Shown here: positions 47,101 to 57,843 of the stretch, piece after piece | Numbering within the stretch: position 1 is the stretch's first letter | Layout: the number at the start of each line of letters is the position of its first letter | Origin: Haematococcus lacustris | Taxonomy: Eukaryota > Chlorophyta > Chlorophyceae > Chlamydomonadales > Haematococcaceae | NCBI GenBank assembly: GCA_030144725.1 | Contig: JASKMD010000022.1 | Coordinates: forward strand, 62,001-126,000 | Reading direction: 5' to 3' | Length of the DNA: 64,000 bases | Program-made: the position numbers and the translations under genes | Notes under the pieces: generated by a model | The model's database searches: none | The model's input: the letters and a program-made list of their open reading frames with translations, nothing else | Told to the model about the DNA's origin: nothing

Positions 47101-47940
47101 CCCCTGGCCCCCTGGCCCCCTGGCCCACTGCAGCGCACCGGGTCAATGAACACCTGCAGCACCACGCCAGCAGCAGCAGCAGCTCGTCAGGCCCCCCCAC
47201 CGCCCCCCCTGGCCTGCAGGCCCTGTGAGTCCTGCCTGAGGGCAGGGCGGCAGGGTCAGGCGGCGCTCCACCTCAAAGTCGTTGTCCTGGTAGAAGACGG
47301 CGTCATGCAGGGTCAGACTGGACCAGGGCTGCGGCTCATCAGCCAAGCGCCTGAGACCAGGGCCAGGGCCAGCAGGGGGGTGGGGGATGGGAGGGCAGGG
47401 GCAGCAAACAGCCCTCCCCCTTCCTCCCCTCCCTTCCCTGCTGCCCTGCCTCTTCCTGCACCTGCCCTCCCCCCTCCCCCACACGCCCTCGTCCCCTCTC
47501 GCAACTGTCCTCCACCCAGACTTGGCTGTTTGCAGGCAGGGCCTGACAGGCAGTCGGCAGCTGGCCCACCCACCAATGTACAGCGCACTGTCGTCCCACA
47601 TCATCTTCACCCGGGTCGCGTGCCTGGGCGCTGCCTGCAGCCCCCCACCACCCCCACCGCCATCAAGGCCCACTGGGTCAGCCAACTCGGTCCACCACCA
47701 CCACCACCACTCTTACCACCACCACCACCACCACCACCAGATGATGCAGCCAGCAGGGCAGTAGAGAAGAAGAATAGAAAAGAAGAAGAAGAAGAAGACT
47801 CCGGCGGCACACAGCTTTGGCAATGCTGTGTGAGCTCCCTGCCTGCCTGCCTCCCTGCCCCCGCGCCCCCCTGACCTGCATCGCCTGGCTGGCGTGGGCC
47901 CTGGGGAGGTGGCGCCCTGGACTGAGGGGCCTTCATGGAC
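44192..47940 (-). CDS. CBM9-like carbohydrate-binding protein, frameshifted (partial, 5' end in gap)
   Basis: Exons read in order on the minus strand: HATRVKMMWDDSALYIG (47.6 kb), EPQPWSSLTLHDAVFYQDND (47.3), VFIDPVRCSG (47.15), DGDNQLYY then (frame +1) FEVNAGNAWWDLLLVRPYR (46.6), PALMSWESVSP (46.0), GVWVDGKLNDPGTPSRGWGV then ELAFPW (45.6), DQWRVNFSRVQWRVEWDE then (shifted) YRKQPAEQQEDNW (45.25), VWSPQWAIAMHQPETWGYLQ (44.95), WLMEVYYRQK (44.75), DDPGYAADLAALGLAP (44.5). This is the order of a CBM9-like sugar-binding domain (DD.LYIGA, DNDFEVFIDP, N..WDLLL, RGW.VE.AFPW, WR.NFSRV.W, W.P). At least four one-base shifts, mostly in G/C runs, interrupt it. The start lies in or before the gap, and the final exon (GSMLRLSVNEEGRLR) is uncertain. 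Confidence 0.72.
45780..45985. repeat. (AGGGGGG)n G-rich tract
   Basis: About 28 units of 6-8 bp in an intron of the CBM9-like gene. The G-rich strand is the non-coding one. Frames through it are artefacts. Confidence 0.95.
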
Positions 47941-48440
47941 NNNNNNNNNNNNNNNNNNNNNNNNNNNNNNNNNNNNNNNNNNNNNNNNNNNNNNNNNNNN
48001 NNNNNNNNNNNNNNNNNNNNNNNNNNNNNNNNNNNNNNNNNNNNNNNNNNNNNNNNNNNNNNNNNNNNNNNNNNNNNNNNNNNNNNNNNNNNNNNNNNNN
48101 NNNNNNNNNNNNNNNNNNNNNNNNNNNNNNNNNNNNNNNNNNNNNNNNNNNNNNNNNNNNNNNNNNNNNNNNNNNNNNNNNNNNNNNNNNNNNNNNNNNN
48201 NNNNNNNNNNNNNNNNNNNNNNNNNNNNNNNNNNNNNNNNNNNNNNNNNNNNNNNNNNNNNNNNNNNNNNNNNNNNNNNNNNNNNNNNNNNNNNNNNNNN
48301 NNNNNNNNNNNNNNNNNNNNNNNNNNNNNNNNNNNNNNNNNNNNNNNNNNNNNNNNNNNNNNNNNNNNNNNNNNNNNNNNNNNNNNNNNNNNNNNNNNNN
48401 NNNNNNNNNNNNNNNNNNNNNNNNNNNNNNNNNNNNNNNN
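47941..48440. other. Assembly gap, exactly 500 N
   Basis: Placeholder gap. It hides the 5' end of the CBM9-like gene and probably the last exon of the F1-alpha-like gene. Confidence 0.99.
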
Positions 48441-51400
48441 TGCTCAGCCTGAAGTTGGCGCGGTACGCTGCGGCACTCCCCCCTGACGCCTCCCCCCCTC
48501 ACTGCCTGACGCACTCCCAGAAGGACCCTCAAGGACAAGCTGCAGGGTCAGGGTCAGGGTCAGGGTCAGGGTCAGGGTCAGGTCAGGGTCAGGGTCAGGG
48601 TCAGGGTCAGGGTCAGGGTCAGGGTCAGGGTCAGGTCAGGGTCAGGGTCAGGGTCAGGGTCAGGGTCAGGGTCAGGGTCAGGGTCAGGGTCAGGGGTCAG
48701 GGTCAGGGTCAGGGTCAGGGTCAGGGTCAGGGTCAGGGTCAGGGTCAGGGTCAGGAGTCAGGGTCAGGGTCAGGGTCAGGGTCAGGGTCAGGGTCAGGGT
48801 CAGGGTCAGGGTCAGGGTCAGGGTCAGGGTCAGGGTCAGGTCAGGGTCAGGGTCAGGGTCAGGGTCAGGGTCAGGGTCAGGGTCAGGGTCAGGGTCAGGG
48901 TCAGGGTCAGGGTCAGGGTCAGGTCAGGGTCAGGTCAGGTCAGGTCAGGTCAGGTCAGGTCAGGTCAGGTCAGGTCAGGTCAGGGTCAGGGTCAGGGGCC
49001 CACCTGGCCGTCAGCAATGCTGATGAACTCCTCCACAGTCTCGGTGTCCAGCTCCCCCGGCTGCGGCCCGCCATGCGCTGCCTCCAGGGCGCTGCGGGCC
49101 TCAAGCACAGCCTGCAGGGGGCAGGGGGCAGCTCGGGGGGGCAGGGGGGGCTATGGGGGTACAGAGGGGGTCAGGGTGGTGGGTAGGGCAGGGTGGGGGG
49201 GAGGCTGGCCACTATGGGCCCTGGTCTCACCTGACTGGGTGAACCCTAACCCTTCCCCTAACCCCAATCCAATAATCGGGGCTGAAGCCGCAGGCAGTGG
49301 CAGCCAAGTGAGCCCCTCTGCCCCCCTCTGCCCCCTCAGGTCCTCCTGCCAGCTGGACTCACCTGCATGCGCTCTTTCTGCTCCTCACTCAGGGTTTGGT
49401 ACTTGGCCATGTCAACCTGCAGCAGCACTACCACCACCATTACCACCCCCATCAACACCACCCCCCCCACCACCAACACTCACCATTGACAGCAGGCAGC
49501 TGCATGGCAAGTGCAGCTGCAGCGGCAGGCCAGGGCAGGCAGGGGGCTTTGAGGGAGGGTGAAGGCAGGGGGGACCCTGGCTGCTGCTGCAAGCATGAGG
49601 ACCACACCACTCATGGCTGCTGGGCACAAGGAAGGCTGGCCAGCAACTCAACAGCCTGACCAGGCCTTGGATGCCATGACCCACCCCTACACCCCCTGCC
49701 CCCTCCTTCCTCCCCCACCCCATTCTCCCCCTCCTCCCTCCCCCTCCCCCTCCACACCCTCCCCCTAACCACCCTCCCCCTACACCCTGCCCCTCCCCTA
49801 GCCCCCCTGCCTCCCCCCTGCCCCCTCCCCTGCTGCCCCACCTTCCTGGCCACCCCTGTTGCAGGGCGGCCCGGCACCATCATGAGTCCCGTGAGGCTGC
49901 CGCCCCCCCAGGCTGCGCGCCATCTTGGCCGGCCGCATGAACAGCGTGGAGAAGAATGCTCGCCGCTGCGCCACCGCCCCTGACACCAGCATGCCCTCGT
50001 AGCTGACCAGCTCAGGCTCAGAGGGTGGGGGGGGGGAGGGACACGTCATTGCCGGCAGCGTCCTTCACCAGACCCTGCCGGGCCTGCAAGGGGGGGAGTG
50101 CAGGGTCAGGGAGGGGGGTCTGGGGGGGGGGCCAGGGAGGGGGGTCAGGGGGGGCCTGCAAGGGGGGAGTGCAGGGTCAGGGAGGGGGTCAAGGGGGGTC
50201 AAGGGGGGGGTCAGCTAGTTCAGGGGGGGTCGGGGGGGGTCAGGGGGGTCAGGGGGGGTCAGGGCCAGGGTAGGTGTACGCTCCCCTCACCAGCTCCAGG
50301 CCCAGGCTGCCCAGCCCCTGTATGGCCAGCTGGGACCACAGCAGGGCCAGCGGCTGCAGGTCGTCCAGCACCACCAGGCAGTGGCCGCCACGGTCCCTCA
50401 CGCGCTCTGCAGCAACCAGCCCAGCCCAGCCCAGGCCAGGGCAAGGAGGGCAGCAGGGCAAGCAGTGAGGCAGGGCAGGCAGTCCAGGGCCCAGCCCAGG
50501 GGGGTAGGGGGGGGTAGCGACAAGCCCTGGAGACCCACCTGGCCTCAGTGGCCCACCCCCCCCCTCCCCCAGTGGGCCCCCCCCAGCACTCCGCCCCTAC
50601 CCCCTCCCAGCCCTGGCCCAGGTCCCCCTCACACAGCTCACACAGCCCCCGGGGGGGGGAAGGGACCCCAGACCTGACCAGGGCTGCTCCAGCTGTTGCC
50701 GGGCGTGGCAGCGCCACTGACCCCCCCTGACCCTGCTAGGTCACACCCGCCCACACCTGCCTACCCCCCCCCCCCAACCCTCCAGCCCCTGAGGAAGCGT
50801 TAGAAACACACCTCACCCACCTGCCCCCACCCCCCCCCAGCCCCCAGGCACGCACCCCCCACCGCCAGCGCCGCGCACAGCGCCGCATACTTCTCGCCCA
50901 GCGGGGCCTGGGGGGCTGCGGCCATGAGGCAGCAGTGCTCCAGCGCCCCCGCTGCTGCCAGGCGGCCCCGCAGCGCCGACAGCTCGTGCAGGGGGCGCTG
51001 CGTGCTGGCATACACGCAGCGCACGCCTGCAGCCGGGACAGGGGGACAGGGGGGCGGGGGGGCGGGGGGGAGGCGCCGGGACCTGGACCACCCTCCACCC
51101 CTGGAGCTCTGCTGCCCCCACCCAGCCCTCACCCCCACCCAGCCTGCATCAGGGCCAGGCGCAGGCTGAGCTACACTGGGGGGGGCGGGGTCACGGCCTG
51201 CAGCCTGACTAGATCAGCCCGCTGCCCCTGTGACCCCCCTCCCACCACCTGTGACCCCCCCTCCCCCTGTGCCCCCACCCCCCCTGTGACCCCCCCCCCC
51301 CCCCTGTGTCCCCCCCCCCCCCCCCCCCATGTGACCCCCCCCCCCCCCCTGTGTCCCCCCCCCCCCCCCCCCTGTGACCCCCCCCCCCCCTGTGACCCCC

Positions 51401-54400
51401 CTCCCACCACCTGTGCCCCCCTCCCACCACCTGTGCCCCCCCCCCCTGTGCCCCCCCCCCACCTGTGCCGCGCTGCCCCAGCAGGCAGTCCTCCACCAGC
51501 TGCTGCTGCCCGCTGCCCGCTGGCCCCACCACCAGCAGGCAGGCGCCGCGCCCCAGGGGGGTCAGCAGGTCCACCGCCTTCACGCCGGTCAGCAGCGGCT
51601 CACTCACCTGGTCGCGGCTCTTCATGGCCACCTGACACAACCAGGGGGAGGGGGGCAGGGGGGGGGGAAGGGGGGGGAGGGGGGCAGCTGAGGGGGAAGG
51701 GGGGGGAGGGGGGCAGCTGAGGGGGAAGGGGGGGGAGGGGGGCAGCTGAGGGGGAAGGGGGGGGAGGGGGGGCAGCTGAGGGGGAAGGGGGGGGAGGGGG
51801 GCAGCTGAGGGGGAAGGGGGGGGAGGGGGGCAGCTGAGGGGGAAGGGGGGGGAGGGGGGCAGCTGAGGGGGAGGGGGGGAGGGGGGCAGCTGAGGGGGAA
51901 GGGGGGGGAGGGGGGCAGCTGAGGGGGAAGGGGGGGGGAGGGGGGCAGCTGAGGGGGAAGGGGGGGGAGGGGGGCAGCTGAGGGGGAAGGGGGGGGAGGG
52001 GGGCAGCTGAGGGGAAGGGGGGTGAGGGGGGCAGCTGAAGGGGGAAGGGGGGGGGAGGGGGGCAGCTGAGGGGGAAGGGGGGGGGAGGGGGGCAGCTGAG
52101 GGGGAAGGGGGGGGAGGGGGGCAGCTGAGGGGGAAGGGGGGGGAGGGGGGCAGCTGAGGGGGAAGGGGGGGGAGGGGGGCAGCTGAGGGGGAAGGGGGGG
52201 GAGGGGGGCAGCTGAGGGGGAAGGGGGGGGAGGGGGGCAGCTGAGGGGGAAGGGGGGGGGAGGGGGGGGCAGCTGAGGGGGAAGGGGGGGGAGGGGGGCA
52301 GCTGAGGGGGAAGGGGGGGGAGGGGGGCAGCTGAGGGGGAAGGGGGGGGGAGGGGGGCAGCTGAGGGGGAAGGGGGGGGAGGGGGGCAGCTGAGGGGGAA
52401 GGGGGGGGAGGGGGGCAGCTGAGGGGGAAGGGGGGGGAGGGGGGCAGCTGAGGGGGAAGGGGGGGGAGGGGGGCAGCTGAGGGGGAAGGGGGGGGAGGGG
52501 GGCAGCTGAGGGGGAAGGGGGGGGAGGGGGGCAGCTGAGGGGGAAGGGGGGGGAGGGGGGCAGCTGAGGGGGAAGGGGGGGGAGGGGGGCAGCTGAGGGG
52601 GAAGGGGGGGGAGGGGGGCAGCTGAGGGGGAAGGGGGGGGAGGGGGGCAGCTGAGGGGGGAGAGGAGGCAGATGGGCATGCAAGGGGTGGGAGGTTTGGG
52701 GGGGGTGGGGGGGTAGGGTGGGTAGGGGTAGGATGGGTGGGTGGGTGGGGGTAGGGTGGGAGGGGGTGGAGTCTCTCAGCCCCCCTACCTGGTTGTTGAT
52801 GATGGGGCGCATGCGGCTGCTGCCTGGTGCCGGGCCCACCCTGCCGCTGGTGGAGGGGTCAGCTGCCTGGGCTGGGCTGGGTGAGTGGGGGGGCCGGGGG
52901 GCTGCGCCTGCATCCTGGGGGCTGCTGCTGCTGCTGCTGTCGTGCAGGGCGGGGTCCAGGTCCTGGCCTAGGAAGTTGACCAGGCGCCCGAACATGTCGT
53001 CCGCCACCGGCGCCTCAAACAGCTCGAACTCCTTCTTGGTGATCGGGCCCTTGGCCTCGTCCAGCACCTGGCAGGGCATGACAGCAGCACCAGGGGGGGC
53101 AGGGGGGGAGGGGTGCACGGCAGACGCACCAGGGGAGGCCAGCACCAGGGGCCAATGGCAGCTCAGGGTGGGGGGTGTGCAGCAGGGGCAGTGCTGGGGG
53201 CAGGGCAGGCTGCAGTCGGGGTGGCCATACGTAGCGGGGCAGGGCACGGCAGCAGCACTGGGGGGTGGACCCAGGCCCAGGCCCCCCTCCTTGACACCCC
53301 GTAGGGCGCTGCAGGCCCCACTGCCAGCGCCACTGCCCAGCAGCCAGGGGGACCTGACCCAGCCGGGGACGACCTGCCAGCCACTGGCCTTCACAACACT
53401 GCCAGCGCCTGAGCCGCGGCTGCTGGGCAGACCCCCCAGCCCGGGGCAGGCTGACCCACCGCGCTGCCAGCGCCTGGGAGGGTGTAGGGGGGGCTGGGCA
53501 GAGCAAGGCCTGGGCAGGGGGTCAGGGGCCTGGCCCGGCCCAGCTGGCCAGCTGCAGTGCCCCAGCAGCCCTGTCTAGTCTGTCCTGCCTCCACCGCCTG
53601 CCCAGGAGTCAGCTGGGGTCAGGGTCAGGGTCAGGGTCAGGGCTCAGGGGCAAGGGGGTGGGGGTTAGGGGGTTAGGGGGGTGGGGGTTAGGGGGTTAGG
53701 GGGGTGGGGGGTGGCCCACCTGCAGCACGCCCTTGATCTTGCACTCCGCCCCCGTGCCCACCGCCACCTCCTGCGCCCCCCCCAGGATGAGGGCAAACGC
53801 AATGTCGTCAGAGCGGTGCCACAGCAGCACCCTGCAGCGCACCACCACCACCACCACCACCACCACCGTCACACCTTGCTGCCCTGGCTGCCGAGCACCT
53901 GTCTGGCTGCCGCCTTGCTGTCATGTTGGCGCCCTGGCAGCAGCTGGGGGCAGCACCCTGCCTGGCAGCACAGCACACCACACTAGGCTCAGAGGCTCCA
54001 GGTCGGCCCTTGGGCAGGCAGGAGGCCCCTGGTGGTGGGGTGGGTGGAGGGGGAGAAGGGGGGGCAGGGGGAGGTAGGGGGGGGGGCAGGGAGGGGGGGG
54101 CGGGGGGTGCGCACCCTGTGCCGCCTGTGACAAAGGCCAGCTTGGTGCCCAGTGGCGCGTCCGCATTCAGGCCGCTGATGATGGCCACGGAGTCCTTCAC
54201 ATACAGCACCTGGGGGAGGCCGAGGGGGTAGGGCAGGGGGTGGGGTGGGGGGCAGCAGGGGGTAGGGCAGGAGGGGGGGGGGGCAGCAGTGGACAGTGTT
54301 GGGGCCAGTGGTAGGGGCAGGCAGGTGGGCTGTAGGGTTCGGCCCCCCTTGCTGCTGCTGCTGCTGCTGTCTGGCCTTGCCTTGCCCACGCACACGCGGC

Positions 54401-54666
54401 TCTCCAGCTCCCTCAGCGTGGCCAGCTGGTTGGGGGCGCACAGGCGCTTGGTGAAGATGCTCATCTCCTGCACGCAGCCAGGCCAGCCAGGGGGGGAGGG
54501 CAGTGCAGCAGGGGGGCACGCAGCCAGGGCGCAGGCGGACAGGCAGGCAGGCATGCAAGGCGGTCAGACCCCTGCCCTGCCCCTCGCCAGCAGTGGCACC
54601 TCCCAGCCGGCCAGGTGCTCGGGCCAGTGCTGGCAGCAGCGCAGGGTCCTGAACCAGCTGCAGCAC
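48441..54666 (-). CDS. Divergent F1-ATPase alpha-subunit-like protein (3' end in gap)
   Basis: Exons on the minus strand: LQLVQDPALLPALARAPGRL (54.65 kb), EMSIFTKRLCAPNQLATLRE (54.46), VLYVKDSVAIISGLNADAPL (54.2), DDIAFALILGGAQEVAVGTG (53.8), FGRLVNFLGQDLDP plus a Ser/Pro insert (53.05-52.79), EPLLTGVKAVDLLTPLGRGA then CLLVVGPAGSGQQQ (51.6-51.5), GVRCVYASTQRPLHELSALR (51.0), HCLVVLDDLQPLALLWSQLA (50.37), AKMARSLGG then GSLTGLMMVPGR (49.9), VDMAKYQTLSEEQKERMQ (49.4), DTETVEEFISIADGQ (49.03). Order and motifs (GVKAVD, P.GRG, DDL, GGGSLT) follow F1-alpha. The P-loop is GPAGSGQQ, lacking the GK[TS] lysine, so nucleotide binding or hydrolysis by this loop is doubtful. It is unlikely to be the standard mitochondrial or plastid alpha; the role is unknown. 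One G-run shift breaks the GGGSLT exon. Confidence 0.75.
48542..48996. repeat. (GGGTCA)n hexamer array in an F1-alpha-like intron
   Basis: About 75 units, with AGGTC slips increasing at the right (a run of GGTCA pentamers at about 48920-48980). The same hexamer occurs briefly near 53618-53640 in the same gene and at 63458-63480 in the kinase gene. It begins just inside the intron next to the ADGQ exon. Confidence 0.95.
51655..52660. repeat. 29-bp minisatellite, CAGCTGAGGGGGAAGGGGGG unit
   Basis: About 34 tandem units of 29-30 bp, each with one CAGCTG and long G runs, filling most of the intron between the INNQ and VAMKSRDQ exons of the F1-alpha-like gene. On the coding strand it is a C-rich tract; the open frames (LPPQLPPSPPF) are artefacts. 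Confidence 0.96.
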
Positions 54667-54699
54667 ACATGCATCTGAGGAGCTGCAGTGCCCAATGGT

Positions 54700-56160
54700 C
54701 CCAGTCCTGCAGGGCTGCAGGGTTCGGAACAGGGTCTAGATAGGGTCTAGACCACAAGCCTCGATTGCAACAGCTAGCTGCCTTTTGAGCAGACTCAGCA
54801 CCTTGACCCGCACTAGGGCCTACATGGCTCACTCAGGACCCTGCGCTGCGCTGCTGCCAGCACTGGCCCGAGCACCTGGCCGGCTGGGAGGGGTCTCACT
54901 GCTTGGCTGCAACCCGCTGAGCCTGCGCCCCTGGCCTGTGCCTCTCATCCTTAGGGCGGGCATAGGCGCAGCACCGGCAGGGCAGCAGGGAAAGTGATAG
55001 GTTGAGCTGGCTGAGCAATGACAGAGCAGAGCAGGGGTTGCACAGCCCTTGCCCCCACTGGTGCTGCTTGCATCTTCCTGGCCTTCGCCCTTTGTGACAG
55101 CCACGCTCGGGATTCAGCTAGAGTGAGCATTGAGCAGGGCCAGCTGAGCTCGGAACAGAGGCGGGAGCAACTGAGACTGATGGCGCGGTCCTCTGGCACG
55201 CGACAGCTCAGGCTAGCACATTGCTCGAGCGATGCAAGCCGGACTACAAGCCCGTTCCTCACCTGCTCCCAGTCCGGCGCCTCATCTCCTTTGCTGCGGC
55301 ACCGCGAGGTTTGCTGACAGCGCTTGAGCGGCTGGCAATGGTTGGGTGGGATTGAGGGGCAATGCCGGCAGGGTTGTGCGGCCAAGGTCGTGTGCTGCGA
55401 CCATTTGCCAGCGGCAATCATTGAGCAGCGGTCTGCTTACTCTGACACGGCTCAATGTGTGCACTCGGTTTACTAGCACATGGACGCATGTGCACTTGGT
55501 GCACATGGGAGCAATATCCGGCCCCGAGAGCGAGCCGGTTGGCCAAGACGTGGGCTCGGGCCTGATGTTGACCAACAGGAACTAGAGCCCAGCAGCATGC
55601 TACCTCTCGCACCAGGTCCGCCATGTGTCTTGATGAACCGAACAGTAGCCCAAGCCTTGTGAGCTGCATCTGCCCCGCACCCAGCCCAGGCCAGCAGACT
55701 GGGTGCCATGGGGCCTGACGACCAGGCACCCAACCCCTCCTCCTCCTCCCCCTCCCTCTCCCTCTGCCCGGGGGGGAGGATGCGGTGAGCCTACTGTCCA
55801 GCCAGCTTCCCCTGCCAGCTCCCTTGCAGCCCCCTTGCAGTGACAACTTTCCCAACGGCACCTTGGCGTGTGCACGCAGAGTGCATGTTGTACGAACTGT
55901 CAAGTCGTTGCTTGGCCGTGAACAAGCTACGCACTCCCCTCTCCAGACATGGAACAGCATGCAGCATGGAACAACATGTTTGACTGTGGGTATGCTCACT
56001 CACCTACAATCCAACTGTAGCGTGATCGGTCGCACCCTTGATGATAATAAACCCCACACCGGTGGCACGTTACCTTCATCAAAACTAACTGCTTAGTGCA
56101 TAAATATAAATAAAATACCCCGCCGGTACTCTGCAGCCCGGTGCAACCTCTGGTTCAGGC
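54700..56160. other. No gene confidently recognised
   Basis: This should include the promoter side of the F1-alpha-like gene. A minus frame at 54951-55421 and plus frames at 55018-55317 and 55480-55999 are open but show no domain. A CAGAGTGCATGTTGT-type repeat at about 55875 recurs at 56972. Confidence 0.4.
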
Positions 56161-56169
56161 CCAACCCTT

Positions 56170-56732
56170 GAGCAGCCAGTCATTGACCAGCATGTAGCGC
56201 TGCTGATACTCCTTGGGGCAGAGACTCCAGGTCATCCCATTTGGACATCCCCCGGGGGATGCTGCACACTGTCCCCAATGCGATGGAACTTGAAGCATGA
56301 GTTGGTGTCCCGGTCCAGCCACCTGCCCCATTGGGCCCCTGGGGTCGTGGGACTGGGCCAGGTGCAGCAGGTGGCTGGTCCTGGGCAAGGGGAGGTGGAT
56401 CCTGGGCAAGGGGGGCCTGGGCAAGGGGAGGTGAATACTGGGCAAGGGGGGCCTGGGCAAGGGTAGGTGGATCCTGGGCAAGGGGGGCCTGGGCAGGAGG
56501 AGGTGGATCCTGGGCAAGGGGGCCTGGGCAGGAGGAGGTGGATCCTGGGCAAGGGGGCCTGGGCAGGAGGAGGGGATTTGGGAGGCACCTCATGACCCCA
56601 CATCAGGTGCTGTACGGGCTTGCCATGCCGCTGGCTCCAGGCTGGGCGCACCAGCCGCTTTATCACCTGGCCTGCTGGGGGTACCCAGTCTGCAGGCCTA
56701 GGCTGGTCCCGTGACACACAACTGGGTGGCAT
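56170..56732 (-). pseudogene. Fanzor/TnpB-like relic with internal 27-bp repeat
   Basis: Minus strand reads ADWVPPAGQVIKRLVRPAWS, then QRHGKPVQHLMW, a Pro-rich linker of about six near-identical CPGS/AQDP units, then GRWLDRDTNSCFKFHRIGDS. This keeps the DRD.N motif that marks RuvC-III in TnpB/Fanzor proteins and aligns with GRWVERDCNAALNMQRIGES at 61 and 62 kb. After GDS the frame is lost, so the C-terminal W-P-L-E-L-C region is missing. The repeat expansion in the linker (56380-56575) is specific to this copy. Confidence 0.65.
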
Positions 56733-57269
56733 ACATAGTCAAGCTGACACGGCTGGTGCAGAACTCATCTACACTCACCAGCCTGAGATGGGCCTGCTAG
56801 GCTGCTCCACCCCCTTGTGAAACCCCTCCCGCACCCCCTTGGTCTTTCACCCACCTTGGCTGAAGCAGCCCGCTCCAACCCTATTAAAGCGGAGTGCTGG
56901 GGCGTGCATCAAGTCGCCCTTACAGTCCCAGCTCTTTGCACCCAACAGCCTGTTCAGCAGCGTGTGCATGCAGAGTGCATGTTGTGAAAACAACATGGCA
57001 TTGCTTGTGCAAACAGTTGAGGCACTCCTTGCATCCTCCTTCCCAGCATTTGTCTCTTCTACAACTAAGGGCTGCTTTGTGTAAAGTCTTGTTTCTTGTC
57101 CGGGCCAATACCTTATTCCCTGTCCCCACCCCCTTTTCGATGGTGGCCCATTGGTGGGGCGATAAACGTTGTCACGAAAGACATGACCTTCTGTAACCAA
57201 CAGCTTGGACGGTGACTAGTGCACACATTATTGTGCTACAGGCTGCTGGGCTTGCGCTTTGGGTGCTCG

Positions 57270-57330
57270 GTCTCCCAGCTTCTATGAAGCTCAGGCCAGG
57301 GTACTCCTTGCTCGGGGCGTGCAATCCGAG
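57270..57330 (-). pseudogene. Tiny Fanzor-like C-terminal fragment
   Basis: SKEYPGLSFIEAGRPSTQ on the minus strand matches the family's GKEYPGLGYKRLRDKPPKAQ end. Immediately upstream is sequence also found at 58170-58210 (GGGGCGTGCA...GGTGTAGCCA), so the fragment sits at a junction of shuffled pieces. The minus frame continuing to 57732 is open but unrecognised. Confidence 0.45.
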
Positions 57331-57843
57331 GTGTAGCCACCCAGGGCTAGCACCACTACCCCCCCTGAACCCTAACAAGAGCCCAAATAGCGGAGGCCAA
57401 ACATCATGACAGGATGCGCGCAAGAGGGAGTAATGATGCCAACTTGTATGCCCGGTGACATGGCCGCCTTGCAGGAAATCAGATTGTTTATTGAACAATT
57501 GCCAGCTGCCCAAAAACCCCGCGATGGGAGCATACATAAGGCTCACTAGCTCCGACCAGTATTTGTAGCGCTGAGCGATGGGCACCTGCGCGAGTAGGCA
57601 GTACTCCACGAGCAGCTTGAGGGACGCTGCGGGAAGGCCAGGCTCGCAGCCCTTCCACACACCCACTTTATCTGACGCATGCCAGGTCAGGCGCAGGCCA
57701 TGTCCGATGTGGCTCTGGCACTCGCTTAGCATAACTTGACGTCGCTAGACCGTCCTATCACTGGTCCTTGCTGGGTCTCGCCTGATTAAGCTGCCGCCCA
57801 TTCAAGCCATATCGTGCAAGCGACATTGTCCTGTTCCTTGCAG

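Noticed and set aside
47817..49186. Reading frames running through the second N gap and the GGGTCA array
   Set aside because: They combine unknown bases with simple repeat; neither is coding evidence.
51600..53394. A 590-residue Pro/Ser/Ala-rich extensin-like protein
   Set aside because: It is the 29-bp intronic minisatellite read through from a true F1-alpha-like exon.
48441..54666. The standard mitochondrial or plastid ATP synthase alpha subunit
   Set aside because: The P-loop lacks GK[TS], and similarity is patchy with long Ser/Pro inserts; a canonical alpha subunit would be far more conserved.
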